DNA from: Larkinella punicea
GTDB taxonomy: Bacteria; Bacteroidota; Bacteroidia; Cytophagales; Spirosomataceae
Reading direction: 5' to 3'
Assembly: GCF_003334855.1 (NCBI RefSeq)
Contig: NZ_QOWE01000004.1
Span: 300,858 to 364,857, forward strand
Length of the DNA stretch: 64,000 bases
Part shown: in pieces, positions 33,411 through 42,199 of the stretch
How positions within the stretch are numbered: the stretch's first letter is position 1
Layout of the letters: every line of letters starts with the position of its first letter
Program-made: the position numbers and the translations under genes
Notes under the pieces: model-generated
Told to the model about the DNA's origin: nothing
Seen by the model: only the letters and a program-made list of their open reading frames with translations
The model's database searches: none

Positions 33411-34082
33411 ATGAGAGGAAGTCAACTGGATTTGTACCTGAGCCTGGGTTATTTTCGGATGCATCAGAAGCTGTTTACATGCCGGTATTTGCTTTCCTAC
33501 GACTCCATTCTGCCCGTTCACTGGCTGCGGTTTACGCTGGCAAAGGTGAATTACGGGAGCAAACAACGCAGTTTGCTGCGACGCAACGAAAAATTCTCGC
33601 TAACGGTGAAGCCTTTTGTGCTGACAGCAGAAGCCGAAGAACTTTTCAGCCTCTACCGGGCCACCGTCGACTTTGAAGCCCCGGATTCAGTCGAATTCTG
33701 GCTGTTTAACGAGGCCATCTATCCCTACAACGTGTTTGATACCTACGCCATCGAAGTTCGGGATGGCGAGCGGTTGATTGCGGTCGGCATTTTCGATAAG
33801 GGCGACCAAAGCATTGCCGGGATCATGAATTTTTACCACCCTGACTACCGCAAATACAGCCTGGGAAAATACCTGATGCTGCAAAAAATCAACTACGCCC
33901 GGCATCAGCACATGCAGTTTTATTACCCCGGCTATATTGTCACCAATTACCCCAAGTTTGATTATAAACTGTTCCCCGGCGAAGCGGCCAGTGAGGTCTA
34001 CGATGACAACAGCGGGGATTGGCTTCCGTTTTCCTGGGAAACCGTTCACGCGCTGGCGGCCGTGATTCTGGACGAACCGTAA
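33411..34082 (+). CDS. Arginyltransferase (ATE/Bpt)-like GNAT-fold protein
   Basis: It has 224 residues from the ATG at 33411; the frame is open upstream to a TTG at 33339. LDLYLSLGYFRMHQKLFTC and the region IAVGIFDKGDQSIAGIMNFY then SLGKYLMLQKINYARHQ and FYYPGYIV recall the C-terminal domain of arginyl/leucyl-tRNA-protein transferases. That domain moves an amino acid from tRNA to protein N-termini. The Cys-rich N-terminal domain of canonical enzymes is absent. Similar short proteins are found in Bacteroidota, but their activity is not established to my knowledge. Confidence 0.75.
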   Translation: MRGSQLDLYLSLGYFRMHQKLFTCRYLLSYDSILPVHWLRFTLAKVNYGSKQRSLLRRNEKFSLTVKPFVLTAEAEELFSLYRATVDFEAPDSVEFWLFNEAIYPYNVFDTYAIEVRDGERLIAVGIFDKGDQSIAGIMNFYHPDYRKYSLGKYLMLQKINYARHQHMQFYYPGYIVTNYPKFDYKLFPGEAASEVYDDNSGDWLPFSWETVHALAAVILDEP

Positions 34083-34103
34083 CCAGCCGTCCCCGGCAAC
34101 AAA

Positions 34104-34127
34104 AAAAAGCGGATCGCTCCGCTTTTT
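34104..34127. terminator. Bidirectional intrinsic terminator
   Basis: AAAAAGCGGA (34104-34113) pairs with TCCGCTTTTT (34118-34127) around the tetraloop TCGC. A- and T-runs on both sides let it serve the plus-strand transferase-like gene and the minus-strand secreted gene that converge here. Confidence 0.85.
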
Positions 34128-34204
34128 CAGTCAAGAAATGGTGGGTATGTAAACTCCCTCGTCGATGGGAACGATCCGGCAAATGGCAGGGATCGTAAAC
34201 CGAC

Positions 34205-34630
34205 TTAGTACCGGCGACCGTAATAACCGCGATCGTTCCGGCGGTATTGTTGTTGGTACGCAAATAATCTTTCGCGTTGGAACGGCGTCAACACCGCCAT
34301 CATCTCCTGATTTTTCCGACGCAGCGTATATTGGTAGGCCTGTGGATCCCGGCGTCGAGCGGCTTCCATTTCGCGGTAATCATACCGGTCTTCGATGCGC
34401 TTCAACTCCCGTTCCTGACGACGCGACAGGCCGACGATGGCGTCCAGGCGGTCAATTTTAATGTCTTCCTGAATATCGTCCCGGCGTTGGTTATCATAGC
34501 GGCCGTTGCGGTCGTTGTCGTAGCGCGGGTTGGGAGCCGGGTAGCGGTCGTTATCGTATCCGCGTTGGGCCATGGCAGTTCCGGTGCTTAAAAAGGCTAA
34601 AGTGACGAGGGTGATGATGGTCGTTTTCAT
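34205..34630 (-). CDS. Small secreted protein, paralogue B of the 2953-3360 protein
   Basis: It has 141 residues with a Sec signal peptide (MKTTIITLVTLAFLSTGTAM). An Asp/Arg/Tyr-rich linker is followed by the helical core EDIKIDRLDAIVGLSRRQER and KRIEDRYDYRE, and by a basic Tyr/Arg tail (RGYYGRRY). It is clearly paralogous to the protein at 2953-3360. It is probably periplasmic; function unknown. Like its paralogue it is monocistronic and carries three 21-bp-spaced repeats upstream, which suggests that both answer to the same regulator. Confidence 0.85.
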   Translation of the reverse strand: MKTTIITLVTLAFLSTGTAMAQRGYDNDRYPAPNPRYDNDRNGRYDNQRRDDIQEDIKIDRLDAIVGLSRRQERELKRIEDRYDYREMEAARRRDPQAYQYTLRRKNQEMMAVLTPFQRERLFAYQQQYRRNDRGYYGRRY

Positions 34631-34728
34631 GGTTGGTCGTTTTTATTTGTTGTAATATGCCTCTTAGAGGGGCAACCCCACCCAACGTTTAATGCGGTTT
34701 TATTTATTTCTTTCCACCCCCGCCTTTT

Positions 34729-34777
34729 ATCGACCAATGGCCTGTTTTTACCGATGAATTCTATTTTTTAACCGATT
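34729..34777 (-). promoter_or_regulatory. Three-copy 21-bp-spaced regulatory repeat upstream of secreted paralogue B
   Basis: On the plus strand, CGA cores at 34731, 34752 and 34773 lie 21 bp apart in the contexts TTATCGACCA, TTTACCGATGA and TTAACCGATTA. Layout and cores match the element at 3439-3486. The nearest core is about 100 bp upstream of the start of the secreted gene. A dimeric response regulator, perhaps LytTR type, is the likely reader. The remainder of the 34631-34901 gap shows no gene. Confidence 0.55.
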
Positions 34778-34901
34778 AATTTTATTTCCAATCCCACTAT
34801 CACGGGTTTCTCGCTGTACTGGTACGCCGGAATACCGCCGGGGCAACAACATTCCGTTCTGAAGCAGGTTGAATAAAGAAGGACTGAAAGACAAACGAAC
34901 C

Positions 34902-35939
34902 ATGAGATTATCCAACACGAATAGAATGGGACTATGGGGATTGGCGGGCATTGGTGTCGCGCTGGCGGCCAAAACGCTGATCGACCAGTGGCGCAAAACC
35001 GACTTTCGGGGCAAAACCGTCGTCATCACGGGTGGTTCACGCGGGTTGGGACTGGTGCTGGCGCGGGAATTTGCGCAGGAAGGTGCCAACCTGGCTATTT
35101 GCGCCCGCGACCCGGAAGAACTCGAACGCGCCAAAGCCGACCTCGAACTGAACGGCGGCACGGTTTTCACCTACGCCTGTGATGTCACTGATAAAGAGCA
35201 GGTTGTCGCTTTTATTCAGGCCGCTCAGCAGGAAGTGGGGCCGGTGGATGTGCTGGTGAATAACGCCGGAACGATTCTGGTGACTCCCATCGAACACGCG
35301 ACGGAAGCGGACTTTCGGGAAGTGATGGAGACCAATTTCTGGGCGGCTTTTCACACCATCAACGCGGTGCTGCCCCAGATGCGCGAACGCCGGTCGGCGG
35401 GGGGACGCATCATCAACATTGCATCGTTCGGCGGAAAAGTGGCTTTTCCGCACCTGCTGCCCTATTCGACCAGTAAATTTGCGTTAGTTGGCTATTCGGA
35501 AGGGCTCCGGGCCGAACTGATCAAGGACGGTATTTATGTCACCACCGTCTGTCCCGGTTTGATGCGAACCGGTAGCCCGCGAAATGCCCTCTTCAAAGGC
35601 CAGAATGAAAAAGAATATGCCTGGTTCAAGATCGGCGACTCCCTGCCGGTTTTGTCGAAAAGCGCGGAAGAAAGCGCCCGGCAAATTCTGGAAGCCTGCC
35701 GTTTCGGTCGCGCCGAACTGATCATTTCACTGCCCGCCAAAGTCGCGGCCGCCGTACACGGGTTGTTTCCGGGGCTGACGGCCGAAGTGCTGTCGGTCAT
35801 CAATTTGCTGCTCCCGGCTCCCGGCGGCATTGGCGAACAACGGGCCAAAGGAAAAGACAGCGAATCATCCCTGAGCCGCTCGGTTTTCACGACCCGGACC
35901 GACGACGCTGCGGAAGCGAACAATCAATATACCTGGTAA
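34902..35939 (+). CDS. SDR-family oxidoreductase with N-terminal membrane segment
   Basis: It has 345 residues. I chose the ATG at 34902; the frame opens at a TTG at 34869. A hydrophobic segment (LWGLAGIGVALAAKTL) precedes the Rossmann core: TGGSRGLGLVLAREFA, NNAGT, Ser in IINIASFGG and the catalytic Tyr/Lys of YSTSK. The C-terminal extension (about residues 240-345) is longer than in classical SDRs and is not assigned. The substrate is unknown; the anchor suggests work at the inner membrane, for example on lipids. It stands alone between a small secreted gene and an esterase gene. Confidence 0.9.
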   Translation: MRLSNTNRMGLWGLAGIGVALAAKTLIDQWRKTDFRGKTVVITGGSRGLGLVLAREFAQEGANLAICARDPEELERAKADLELNGGTVFTYACDVTDKEQVVAFIQAAQQEVGPVDVLVNNAGTILVTPIEHATEADFREVMETNFWAAFHTINAVLPQMRERRSAGGRIINIASFGGKVAFPHLLPYSTSKFALVGYSEGLRAELIKDGIYVTTVCPGLMRTGSPRNALFKGQNEKEYAWFKIGDSLPVLSKSAEESARQILEACRFGRAELIISLPAKVAAAVHGLFPGLTAEVLSVINLLLPAPGGIGEQRAKGKDSESSLSRSVFTTRTDDAAEANNQYTW

Positions 35940-35957
35940 TTTCTTTTCGTTTGCGGC

Positions 35958-36018
35958 TTCAGGAATGCTTTGTCTTTGTTCAACTTATCGGTAAGTTGCT
36001 GGAAAAAGCATTCCTGAA
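35958..36018 (+). promoter_or_regulatory. Nested double hairpin just upstream of the esterase start
   Basis: TTCAGGAATGCTT (35958-35970) pairs exactly with AAGCATTCCTGAA (36006-36018). Inside it, CAACTTA (35981-35987) pairs with TAAGTTG (35992-35998). The outer arm ends six bases before the ATG at 36025, so the structure would cover the ribosome entry region. It may be a terminator of the SDR gene or a translational control element of the esterase. Confidence 0.55.
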
Positions 36019-36024
36019 CCGTTC

Positions 36025-37095
36025 ATGAAAACGTCACCAGTTTCCGCCCTTGCGATCCTGTTCGCCGTCTGCATCGCCTTTTCGGCTACCAGCCAGTCCG
36101 TCGCTACCAAAAAAGGCACCGCCGAACGCATCAAAGTTCACGGCAAAGGCCTGGAAGGTAATCTTTCCGGCGATTCGCCCGACCGCGATGTGTCGGTTTA
36201 TTTGCCACCCAGTTACAAAACCGACAAAAACCGCCGGTATCCGGTATTGTATCTCCTGCACGGTTTTACGGATAATGACGCCCAGTGGTACGGTTTTACC
36301 AAACACTGGATCAACCTGCCGGAAGTAGTCGATAAGGCCTTTGCCGACCCCGCCGTGCGCGAAATGATCATTGTCACACCCAATGCCTACACCAGGTTTT
36401 TTGGCAGTTTTTACTCCAATTCAGTCACCACCGGCAACTGGGAAGACTACGTGGCGAAGGAACTGGTGGGCTACATCGACAGCCATTACCGGACTATCCC
36501 AACTGCCGCCAGCCGTGGATTAAGCGGACATTCGATGGGTGGTTACGGCACCATGCGGATCGGTCAGAAATACCCGGAGATTTTTTCCAGCATCTACCTG
36601 CTGAGTCCCTGCTGTATGAGCGCCAACCTCTCCCCAAACCGGAACGAAGCGGCTGCGGGCCGGATGGAAGCCATCAAAAGCATGGAAGAACTGGAGAAAG
36701 CCGATTTTGGCACCAAGGCGGCCTTTTCAACGGCTGCGGCCTGGGCTCCTAACCCGACCAAACCGCCTTTTTACCTCGACTTGCCGGTGAAAGACGGGCA
36801 GCCCCAGCCGGGCATTCTGGCGAAACTGGCGGCCAATGCCGCGCTTTCCGGAATCGATCAGTCGATTTCGAACCTGAAAAAGCTGCACGCCATTGCCTTC
36901 GATGCCGGCTCGAAAGACGTCAGCATTGCCGCCAACAACAAAGTGCTGGACGGCGTTCTGAATGATTACCAGATCAAGCACACCTACGAAGAGTACGAGG
37001 GTGACCACATCAACCGGATTGGCGAACGCATCGGAACCAAAGTGTTGCAGTTCTTTTCGACGAATCTATCGTTCGAGCAACCGAAGCGTCGTTAG
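36025..37095 (+). CDS. Secreted esterase D/CE1-like alpha/beta-hydrolase
   Basis: It has 356 residues with a signal peptide (about 1-24). [20 protein letters not shown] leads to the oxyanion motif LLHGFTDND. The nucleophile elbow is [11 protein letters not shown], a catalytic Asp is probably in the FDAGSKD region, and His is in YEGDHINRI. This is the esterase D-like/putative esterase family that includes feruloyl esterases and antigen 85-like proteins. It would act in the periplasm or outside. Its substrate is not shown. A nested hairpin lies just before the start. Confidence 0.9.
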   Translation: MKTSPVSALAILFAVCIAFSATSQSVATKKGTAERIKVHGKGLEGNLSGDSPDRDVSVYLPPSYKTDKNRRYPVLYLLHGFTDNDAQWYGFTKHWINLPEVVDKAFADPAVREMIIVTPNAYTRFFGSFYSNSVTTGNWEDYVAKELVGYIDSHYRTIPTAASRGLSGHSMGGYGTMRIGQKYPEIFSSIYLLSPCCMSANLSPNRNEAAAGRMEAIKSMEELEKADFGTKAAFSTAAAWAPNPTKPPFYLDLPVKDGQPQPGILAKLAANAALSGIDQSISNLKKLHAIAFDAGSKDVSIAANNKVLDGVLNDYQIKHTYEEYEGDHINRIGERIGTKVLQFFSTNLSFEQPKRR

Positions 37096-37096
37096 A

Positions 37097-37192
37097 ATAG
37101 GAACGCGGATTAGACGGATGGAACGGATTAGCGCAGATTAAAATCCGTTTTTGATCCGTTCCATCGCATCGGCGACCCGGCCGCGTTCCTAT
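37097..37192. repeat. Dispersed inverted repeat after the esterase gene
   Basis: ATAGGAACGCGG (37097-37108) is exactly complementary to CCGCGTTCCTAT (37181-37192). Inside, GATGGAACGGA pairs with TCCGTTCCATC (ending 37166). The element separates the converging esterase and lipoprotein genes and could act as a terminator for either; it resembles palindromic elements seen widely in Bacteroidota genomes. Confidence 0.75.
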
Positions 37193-37224
37193 CCAAAACC
37201 GGAAACCGCTTCGCAGCCCGTCTT

Positions 37225-37458
37225 TTATTTTTGCGTCGAATCCTTTTTCAGTTCCCGGTAATCCTGACGGGCCGAATCCAGTTCAGCCTGTTCTTCCTGA
37301 ACATCGCTGCTGTCGCCTTCCTGCTGGGCCTCAATCACATCCTTGTATTCGTCACCGACTTTCTCGGCTTTATTTTCGGTTTTGGAGTCACAGGCCAGTT
37401 GTGTGGTGGCCGTGAGCAGGGCCAGCGAAAGCCCCCAGATCCATGATTTTGTTTTCAT
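37225..37458 (-). CDS. Small acidic lipoprotein
   Basis: It has 77 residues. The signal peptide ends in a lipobox-like TQLAC (Cys at about residue 23). The mature part is short, highly charged and helical (EDSSDVQEEQ-type acidic stretch, then RQDYRELKKD), with no known domain. It is probably anchored to a membrane on the periplasmic side. Function is unknown. A near-palindrome (GTTCTTTCGAAAAGAAC, 37471-37487) lies in its 5' region and could be an operator. Confidence 0.75.
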   Translation of the reverse strand: MKTKSWIWGLSLALLTATTQLACDSKTENKAEKVGDEYKDVIEAQQEGDSSDVQEEQAELDSARQDYRELKKDSTQK

Positions 37459-37900
37459 ACGTTAAAGATTGTTCTTTCGAAAAGAACCGCTTGCGGGTTA
37501 GTTTGTTCGAAAAAACCCGGCGATGGCATCGCGTCACTTCCTTAGCGTTGTGATGTTCAGGCCATCGACCGTTTCGCTGCGGCATCGGGCGATAACGATT
37601 CGTCTTTCATTGATTCAGGCAAAAACTGCGTGGGTAAAGTATGTGAGATCGAACGATACGGCTTAAAAAGCCATGTTACCGTTTATTGCAAACAGACACA
37701 AAGATGCGGTTAAAAAGTTGGAGAAATGGTACGAAAAACTTATCATTGAAACACTATTCTACGCTTTTTATCCAGAATTGATAAGCCAATCGTTTGATCG
37801 TCAAGCGCAATCCTGCCTTTTTCATCCCGGTAGTGCCGCGGATTCAAACCTAAAAATTACGATTTCTCTGAGCCTATTTTGAAATGTAACCCGTTTGAAA
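37459..37900. other. Intergenic region between lipoprotein and response regulator genes
   Basis: This 442-bp gap contains the near-palindrome at 37471-37487 and a smaller one (GCGAT-GGC-ATCGC) at 37520-37532. A 69-codon plus-strand ORF at 37673-37882 has no signal, domain or coding-like composition and I do not accept it. The part next to the response regulator is AT-richer and presumably holds its promoter, but I see no clear -33/-7 pair. Confidence 0.5.
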
Positions 37901-38641
37901 ATGCCGATTCACGTATTGGTCATCGAAGATGAAGCACAAATCCGGAAAAATTTACAGGAAATGCTGGTCATGCGGGGCTATGAAGTGACTGCCGCTGCCA
38001 ACGGCCAGGGAGGCATCGCCGAGGCCATTCTACAGCCCCCGGATGTAATTCTGTGCGATATTATGATGCCAAAACTGGATGGTTACAAGGTTCTGGAATC
38101 GATCCGTACCAACCCGACCTTAGCCCATGTTCCGTTTATTTTTCTGACCGCAAAAGCCGACATGGCCGACCTGCGCCGGGGCATGACGCTGGGCGCGGAT
38201 GACTACCTTGCCAAACCTTTTGGGATGAAAGAACTGGTGGCCGCCATCGAGAGCCGGCTCAAACGGCAGCAACAGAAACAAAAAGCTCCCCAGCCGACTC
38301 TATTTATAAAAACCATTCAGGGGCACGATGAGCGGGGCCACATGGTGCTCCAAACTGAGGACTGTCTGTATTTTTTTATCCGGAACAAAAAGAATTTTGT
38401 ACGACACCTGCTGGGCACGTTCCAAATTCATGTCCCTTTTGAGAAGTTAGCGACTGAACTGGACCCGAGCCTTTTTTTCAGAGCCAATCGAAACAGCATT
38501 ATTCATCGGAAAACCGTCCAGAAATACGCGTATTGGGAAAATGGCAAATACTGCCTGTTTTTGCAGATCGATGGCCAAAACCAGGAAGCCATTCTGCCCA
38601 GAGCGCGGTATAATTCGTTTAAAAAGTGGCTGGCCGAATAG
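37901..38641 (+). CDS. Two-component response regulator with LytTR DNA-binding domain
   Basis: It has 246 residues from the ATG at 37901. The receiver domain (1-120) has VLVIEDEAQIRKNL, the phosphoacceptor Asp53 in ILCDIMMPKLDGY, FLTAK and YLAKPFGMKEL. The C-terminal LytTR-type domain (about 145-245) holds NKKNFVRHLLGTF and LFFRANRNSIIHRKTVQKY. LytTR proteins bind direct repeats about 21-22 bp apart. Repeats of that spacing occur upstream of the two small secreted paralogues in this window, so they are candidate targets. The histidine kinase gene follows 30 bp later. Confidence 0.93.
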   Translation: MPIHVLVIEDEAQIRKNLQEMLVMRGYEVTAAANGQGGIAEAILQPPDVILCDIMMPKLDGYKVLESIRTNPTLAHVPFIFLTAKADMADLRRGMTLGADDYLAKPFGMKELVAAIESRLKRQQQKQKAPQPTLFIKTIQGHDERGHMVLQTEDCLYFFIRNKKNFVRHLLGTFQIHVPFEKLATELDPSLFFRANRNSIIHRKTVQKYAYWENGKYCLFLQIDGQNQEAILPRARYNSFKKWLAE

Positions 38642-38671
38642 CCTGCCCGCCCCTCCTAAACCCGGTCTGAT

Positions 38672-41600
38672 GTGGAAAAGCTTTTACAATACTGGTTCAA
38701 TCGTTCGCAGCAGGGCGTGGCCATTCTGGAGCCGATTCGCAACGAACAGCAAACCATCACTGATTTTCGTTGTCGCCTGGTCAATACCGCTTTCGCCCAG
38801 ATAGCCGGGCTTCCGGTCGAGGACCTAACCGGAAAAACCGTCAGCAGTTGCTGGCCAACGGCCGATGTCCACCGGCGGCTGGAGCGTCTGGTGTCGTTTC
38901 TCCAGTCGGGGCGCCCGCAACAACTGGATGAACACTATCAAAACAAAGATCTGGACGTTTGGGTCCACGTTACCCTCACGCCCATTGAAGACCAGTTTCT
39001 CGCTGAAGTTCAGGATATTACGGAGCAAAAAACCGCCGAACAGGAACTCCAGCGACGGCTGTCCATGGAATCCATCATTTCGGCGATTTCGAGTCAGTTC
39101 ATCACCCTCGACGGCTTTGAACTCGATGCCTGCATCACCGACGCGCTGGAACAGATCAGTCGTTTTAACGGTGCCGACCGGGCCGCGATTTTCCGGTATT
39201 CAGACGATCAGCAGCGGGGGAGCTGTTCGCACGAATGGTGCGGACCGGGCATTACGTCCAGCAGCCACCGATTTCAAAATTTGCCGCGAGCCGTTTTCGC
39301 CTGGCTCTACGCCCGCTTAGAAAACCGGCACGTAATCCAGTTGACCACCGACAAACTGCCTCCCGAGGCAGCAGAAGAAAAAGCCATTTTCGATTCCGTT
39401 GCCATTCGGTCGATGATTGCAGTCCCCCTGGTTCTGGATGACAAAACACAGGGTTTCATCGGTTTTTACGCCATTGATAAACCCAAAGTCTGGGACCAAA
39501 ACGACGTTCATTTGCTCCAGACGTTCAGTACCCTCATCGTAAATGCCCGGCACCGTCAGCAGCAGGAGTCGGCCATTCGCCGGGCGAATCAGCGGCTACA
39601 GGGTCTCCACACGATCGACCAGGCGCTCCTGAGCCACCAGCCGATCGAACAGTCACCTCTGCTGACCGCCCTGCATCACATCAATGCACTCGTCCCCTGT
39701 GAACGGCTAACCATTTTTCGTTTCCATGAAACCACAGGCCTGGCCGTGGCCGAATACCGGCTGGCCGAGGGCGTGCTGGAAGTAACCCCCGGTCTGGCTT
39801 TTTCAAGCCATTTTATCATGGATATGCTCCGGCAGTCGAGCCACGTTCAGTACCTTCCCGATTTGCAACCTGACGACGACGGTTTTCCGCCGGGACTTGA
39901 CCTGTACGAACGGGGTTTCCGCTCGCTGGTAATCCTTCCGCTCTACCGCCGTCAGGTATGCATCGGCGCGTTCACCCTCGTGTCGACGGTTCCTCATTTT
40001 TTCACGGAAGAACACCTGCAGATTGCCCAGGAAGTAGCGAGCCAGTTGGCATTTGTGCTGAATCAGCAACTGGCTGATAAAGAACTGAAACAACAGAACG
40101 AACACCTCGAACAGCGGGTGGAAGAACGTACCCGGGAGATCGGGCAGTTGTCGGCCCTGCATCAGGCGGTGCTGCAACACGCCGGTCAGGCCATCGTCTC
40201 TACCGACATCAACGGGGTTGTTCAGACGGCGAACCAGGCTGCCGAAAAATTACTGGGCTATCAAAGCCATGAACTCATTGGGCGGGTTCCGAAGATCTAC
40301 CCCGGCCCGCCCGACAACCCCCTCCCCTTTATTACCTACGAGTTGAAAGATTCGGACTGTGCCCCGGCCGATCTCTTTCAGGTGGCGCTAAAGAACAAGG
40401 ACTATTCGTACCAGGAATGCATTGCCGTCGGAAAAGATGGCCGACAGGTACCGATTCTGCTCGTCACCACTACTTTAAAGGAGCAGGATGGTACGGTGGT
40501 GGGCTACGTGGGCATCTGCACCGACATTTCGGCGCTAAAAGCCGCCGAAACCCAGTTACGAAACCTCAACCAGCGGCTCCAGTTGGCGACGCAGGCCGCC
40601 GGCCAGGGAATCTGGGAGGACGACCTGGTCAATAACCGGTTGATCTGGGATGATCACCTCTGGACGATTTTCGGAATGAAACCAGGCCGGACCGACTGGA
40701 CTTTTCAGAAATTCATTCAGATGGTTCATCCGGACGATCTGCCCGCTTTTCTGGAAGGAACCCGGCACGGAAAACACCAGAATACCCGGGACGATCGTTT
40801 CTCGAACGTCTGCCGGATTATAAAACCGGATGGGACCATCATGTATCTGGAACAGGACGGGCTGGTGGTCCGAGATCACCAGGGCCATCCGATCCGGGCC
40901 ATCGGCATCGCCTGGGACGTTACGGAGCGAAAACTGGCCGAAGAAGCCCTCCGGGAAAGTGAACAGCGGTTTCGGGAAATTGCCGAAAATGTCGATGAGG
41001 TTTTCTGGATTCATTCCGTTGAACCGTTCCAATTGCTGTACATCAATCCGGCGTATGAACGTGTATTTGGCAGTTCGTCGCCCCACACGACTTCGTTTCT
41101 GAATACCATTCTGGAAGAAGACCGGGCACTGGTCAAAGCCGAATTTAAAAAATACCGGCAGGGCCAGGAAGTGACGCTCCAGTGTCGGGTGCTGGGCAAC
41201 CACCAGGAAATCCGCTGGCTTCACGTTCGGACCTTCGTCATGAAAGACAACCGGGGCATTCCGGTACGCTACATTGGCATCGTCAACGACATCTCCAGCC
41301 AGAAAGAAAAAGAGATCGTGCTGCTGAAATCCCTGGAACGGGAGCAGGAACTGAATCAACTCAAGTCGCAGTTTGTCAGCACGGCCTCGCATGAATTTCG
41401 AACGCCCCTGACCACCATTCAATCCAGCGTCGATCTGGTCCGGCTTTACCTGGACAGTCCGGCAACCACCACTCACTCCGCCATCCGGAAGTATTTGAGG
41501 GTGATCGAAAAAGAGGTCGAACGCGTGAGTGAACTGCTCAGCGATCTGCTGACCATCGGTTCCATCGAGGCTGGAAAAGTCAGTTTCAAGCCCCGGTGGG

Positions 41601-42106
41601 TCGATGTCACCGCGGTTTGTATGGACATCATTGCCACCCATTTTCGGCAGCGAAGCGATGAGCGGGCCGTCCAGGTGCTGGTCGAGGGAACACCGTATCC
41701 GGCGTATCTGGACGAAAAACTGATGAACCATGTGATTGTCAATCTGTTGTCGAATGCCTTTAAATTTTCAAAAGACGATCCGCATCTGCGCATTCAGTTC
41801 AGAAAAGACAGCCTGGTTTTGCAGGTAATCGACCGCGGCATCGGCATACCGGCCAAAGATCTTTCGATGCTTTTCCAGGGCTTCTTCCGGGCCAGCAACA
41901 CCGCCGGCATTCAGGGAACCGGCCTGGGCCTGGTCATCACCCGCCAGTTTGTGGAAATACACGGGGGACATCTGGACATTCAGAGCGAGGAAAACAACGG
42001 AACAACCGTCACCGTCACCCTGACAAAAGCGCTGAATGAACCGTCGGCGTCGGCCAGTCTCCCGAAAGTCGCAGAAGTGGCTTCGATCAGCGACTCAGCT
42101 TTTTAA
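38672..42106 (+). CDS. Multi-sensor histidine kinase (PAS-GAF-GAF-PAS-PAS-PAS-HisKA-HATPase)
   Basis: It has 1144 residues with no transmembrane helix, so it is a soluble sensor. The order is an N-terminal PAS (1-115), two GAF domains (about 130-290 and 310-470), a coiled coil (LEQRVEERTREIGQL), three more PAS domains (about 500-630, 640-765, 770-885), HisKA with phospho-acceptor His907 in TASHEFRTPL, and HATPase_c with NLLSNAFKFSKDD, DRGIGIP and GTGLGLVI. All kinase motifs are intact. GTG start. It is paired with the LytTR regulator upstream, although LytTR regulators usually have LytS-type kinases. The ligand is unknown; PAS/GAF domains suggest redox or small molecules. Confidence 0.94.
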   Translation: MEKLLQYWFNRSQQGVAILEPIRNEQQTITDFRCRLVNTAFAQIAGLPVEDLTGKTVSSCWPTADVHRRLERLVSFLQSGRPQQLDEHYQNKDLDVWVHVTLTPIEDQFLAEVQDITEQKTAEQELQRRLSMESIISAISSQFITLDGFELDACITDALEQISRFNGADRAAIFRYSDDQQRGSCSHEWCGPGITSSSHRFQNLPRAVFAWLYARLENRHVIQLTTDKLPPEAAEEKAIFDSVAIRSMIAVPLVLDDKTQGFIGFYAIDKPKVWDQNDVHLLQTFSTLIVNARHRQQQESAIRRANQRLQGLHTIDQALLSHQPIEQSPLLTALHHINALVPCERLTIFRFHETTGLAVAEYRLAEGVLEVTPGLAFSSHFIMDMLRQSSHVQYLPDLQPDDDGFPPGLDLYERGFRSLVILPLYRRQVCIGAFTLVSTVPHFFTEEHLQIAQEVASQLAFVLNQQLADKELKQQNEHLEQRVEERTREIGQLSALHQAVLQHAGQAIVSTDINGVVQTANQAAEKLLGYQSHELIGRVPKIYPGPPDNPLPFITYELKDSDCAPADLFQVALKNKDYSYQECIAVGKDGRQVPILLVTTTLKEQDGTVVGYVGICTDISALKAAETQLRNLNQRLQLATQAAGQGIWEDDLVNNRLIWDDHLWTIFGMKPGRTDWTFQKFIQMVHPDDLPAFLEGTRHGKHQNTRDDRFSNVCRIIKPDGTIMYLEQDGLVVRDHQGHPIRAIGIAWDVTERKLAEEALRESEQRFREIAENVDEVFWIHSVEPFQLLYINPAYERVFGSSSPHTTSFLNTILEEDRALVKAEFKKYRQGQEVTLQCRVLGNHQEIRWLHVRTFVMKDNRGIPVRYIGIVNDISSQKEKEIVLLKSLEREQELNQLKSQFVSTASHEFRTPLTTIQSSVDLVRLYLDSPATTTHSAIRKYLRVIEKEVERVSELLSDLLTIGSIEAGKVSFKPRWVDVTAVCMDIIATHFRQRSDERAVQVLVEGTPYPAYLDEKLMNHVIVNLLSNAFKFSKDDPHLRIQFRKDSLVLQVIDRGIGIPAKDLSMLFQGFFRASNTAGIQGTGLGLVITRQFVEIHGGHLDIQSEENNGTTVTVTLTKALNEPSASASLPKVAEVASISDSAF

Positions 42107-42199
42107 CTGTAGCTTTTCGTAGATTTCCATCCCTTTTGCAACGCTGGAATCACGCAAAAAAAGTCCGCAGGACTGGCGCGTGGATAACCCCGGGTCTAT

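Noticed and set aside
37520-37595. ATCG/CGA-rich stretch considered as another 21-bp-spaced regulatory repeat
   Set aside because: The CGA cores are not at a constant 21-bp spacing and the flanks do not match.
37673-37882. 69-codon plus-strand ORF before the response regulator
   Set aside because: No domain, no ribosome signal and it occupies the probable promoter region.
40556-41731. 391-codon minus-strand ORF in the histidine kinase
   Set aside because: Antisense of PAS/HisKA coding sequence whose plus-strand motifs are complete.
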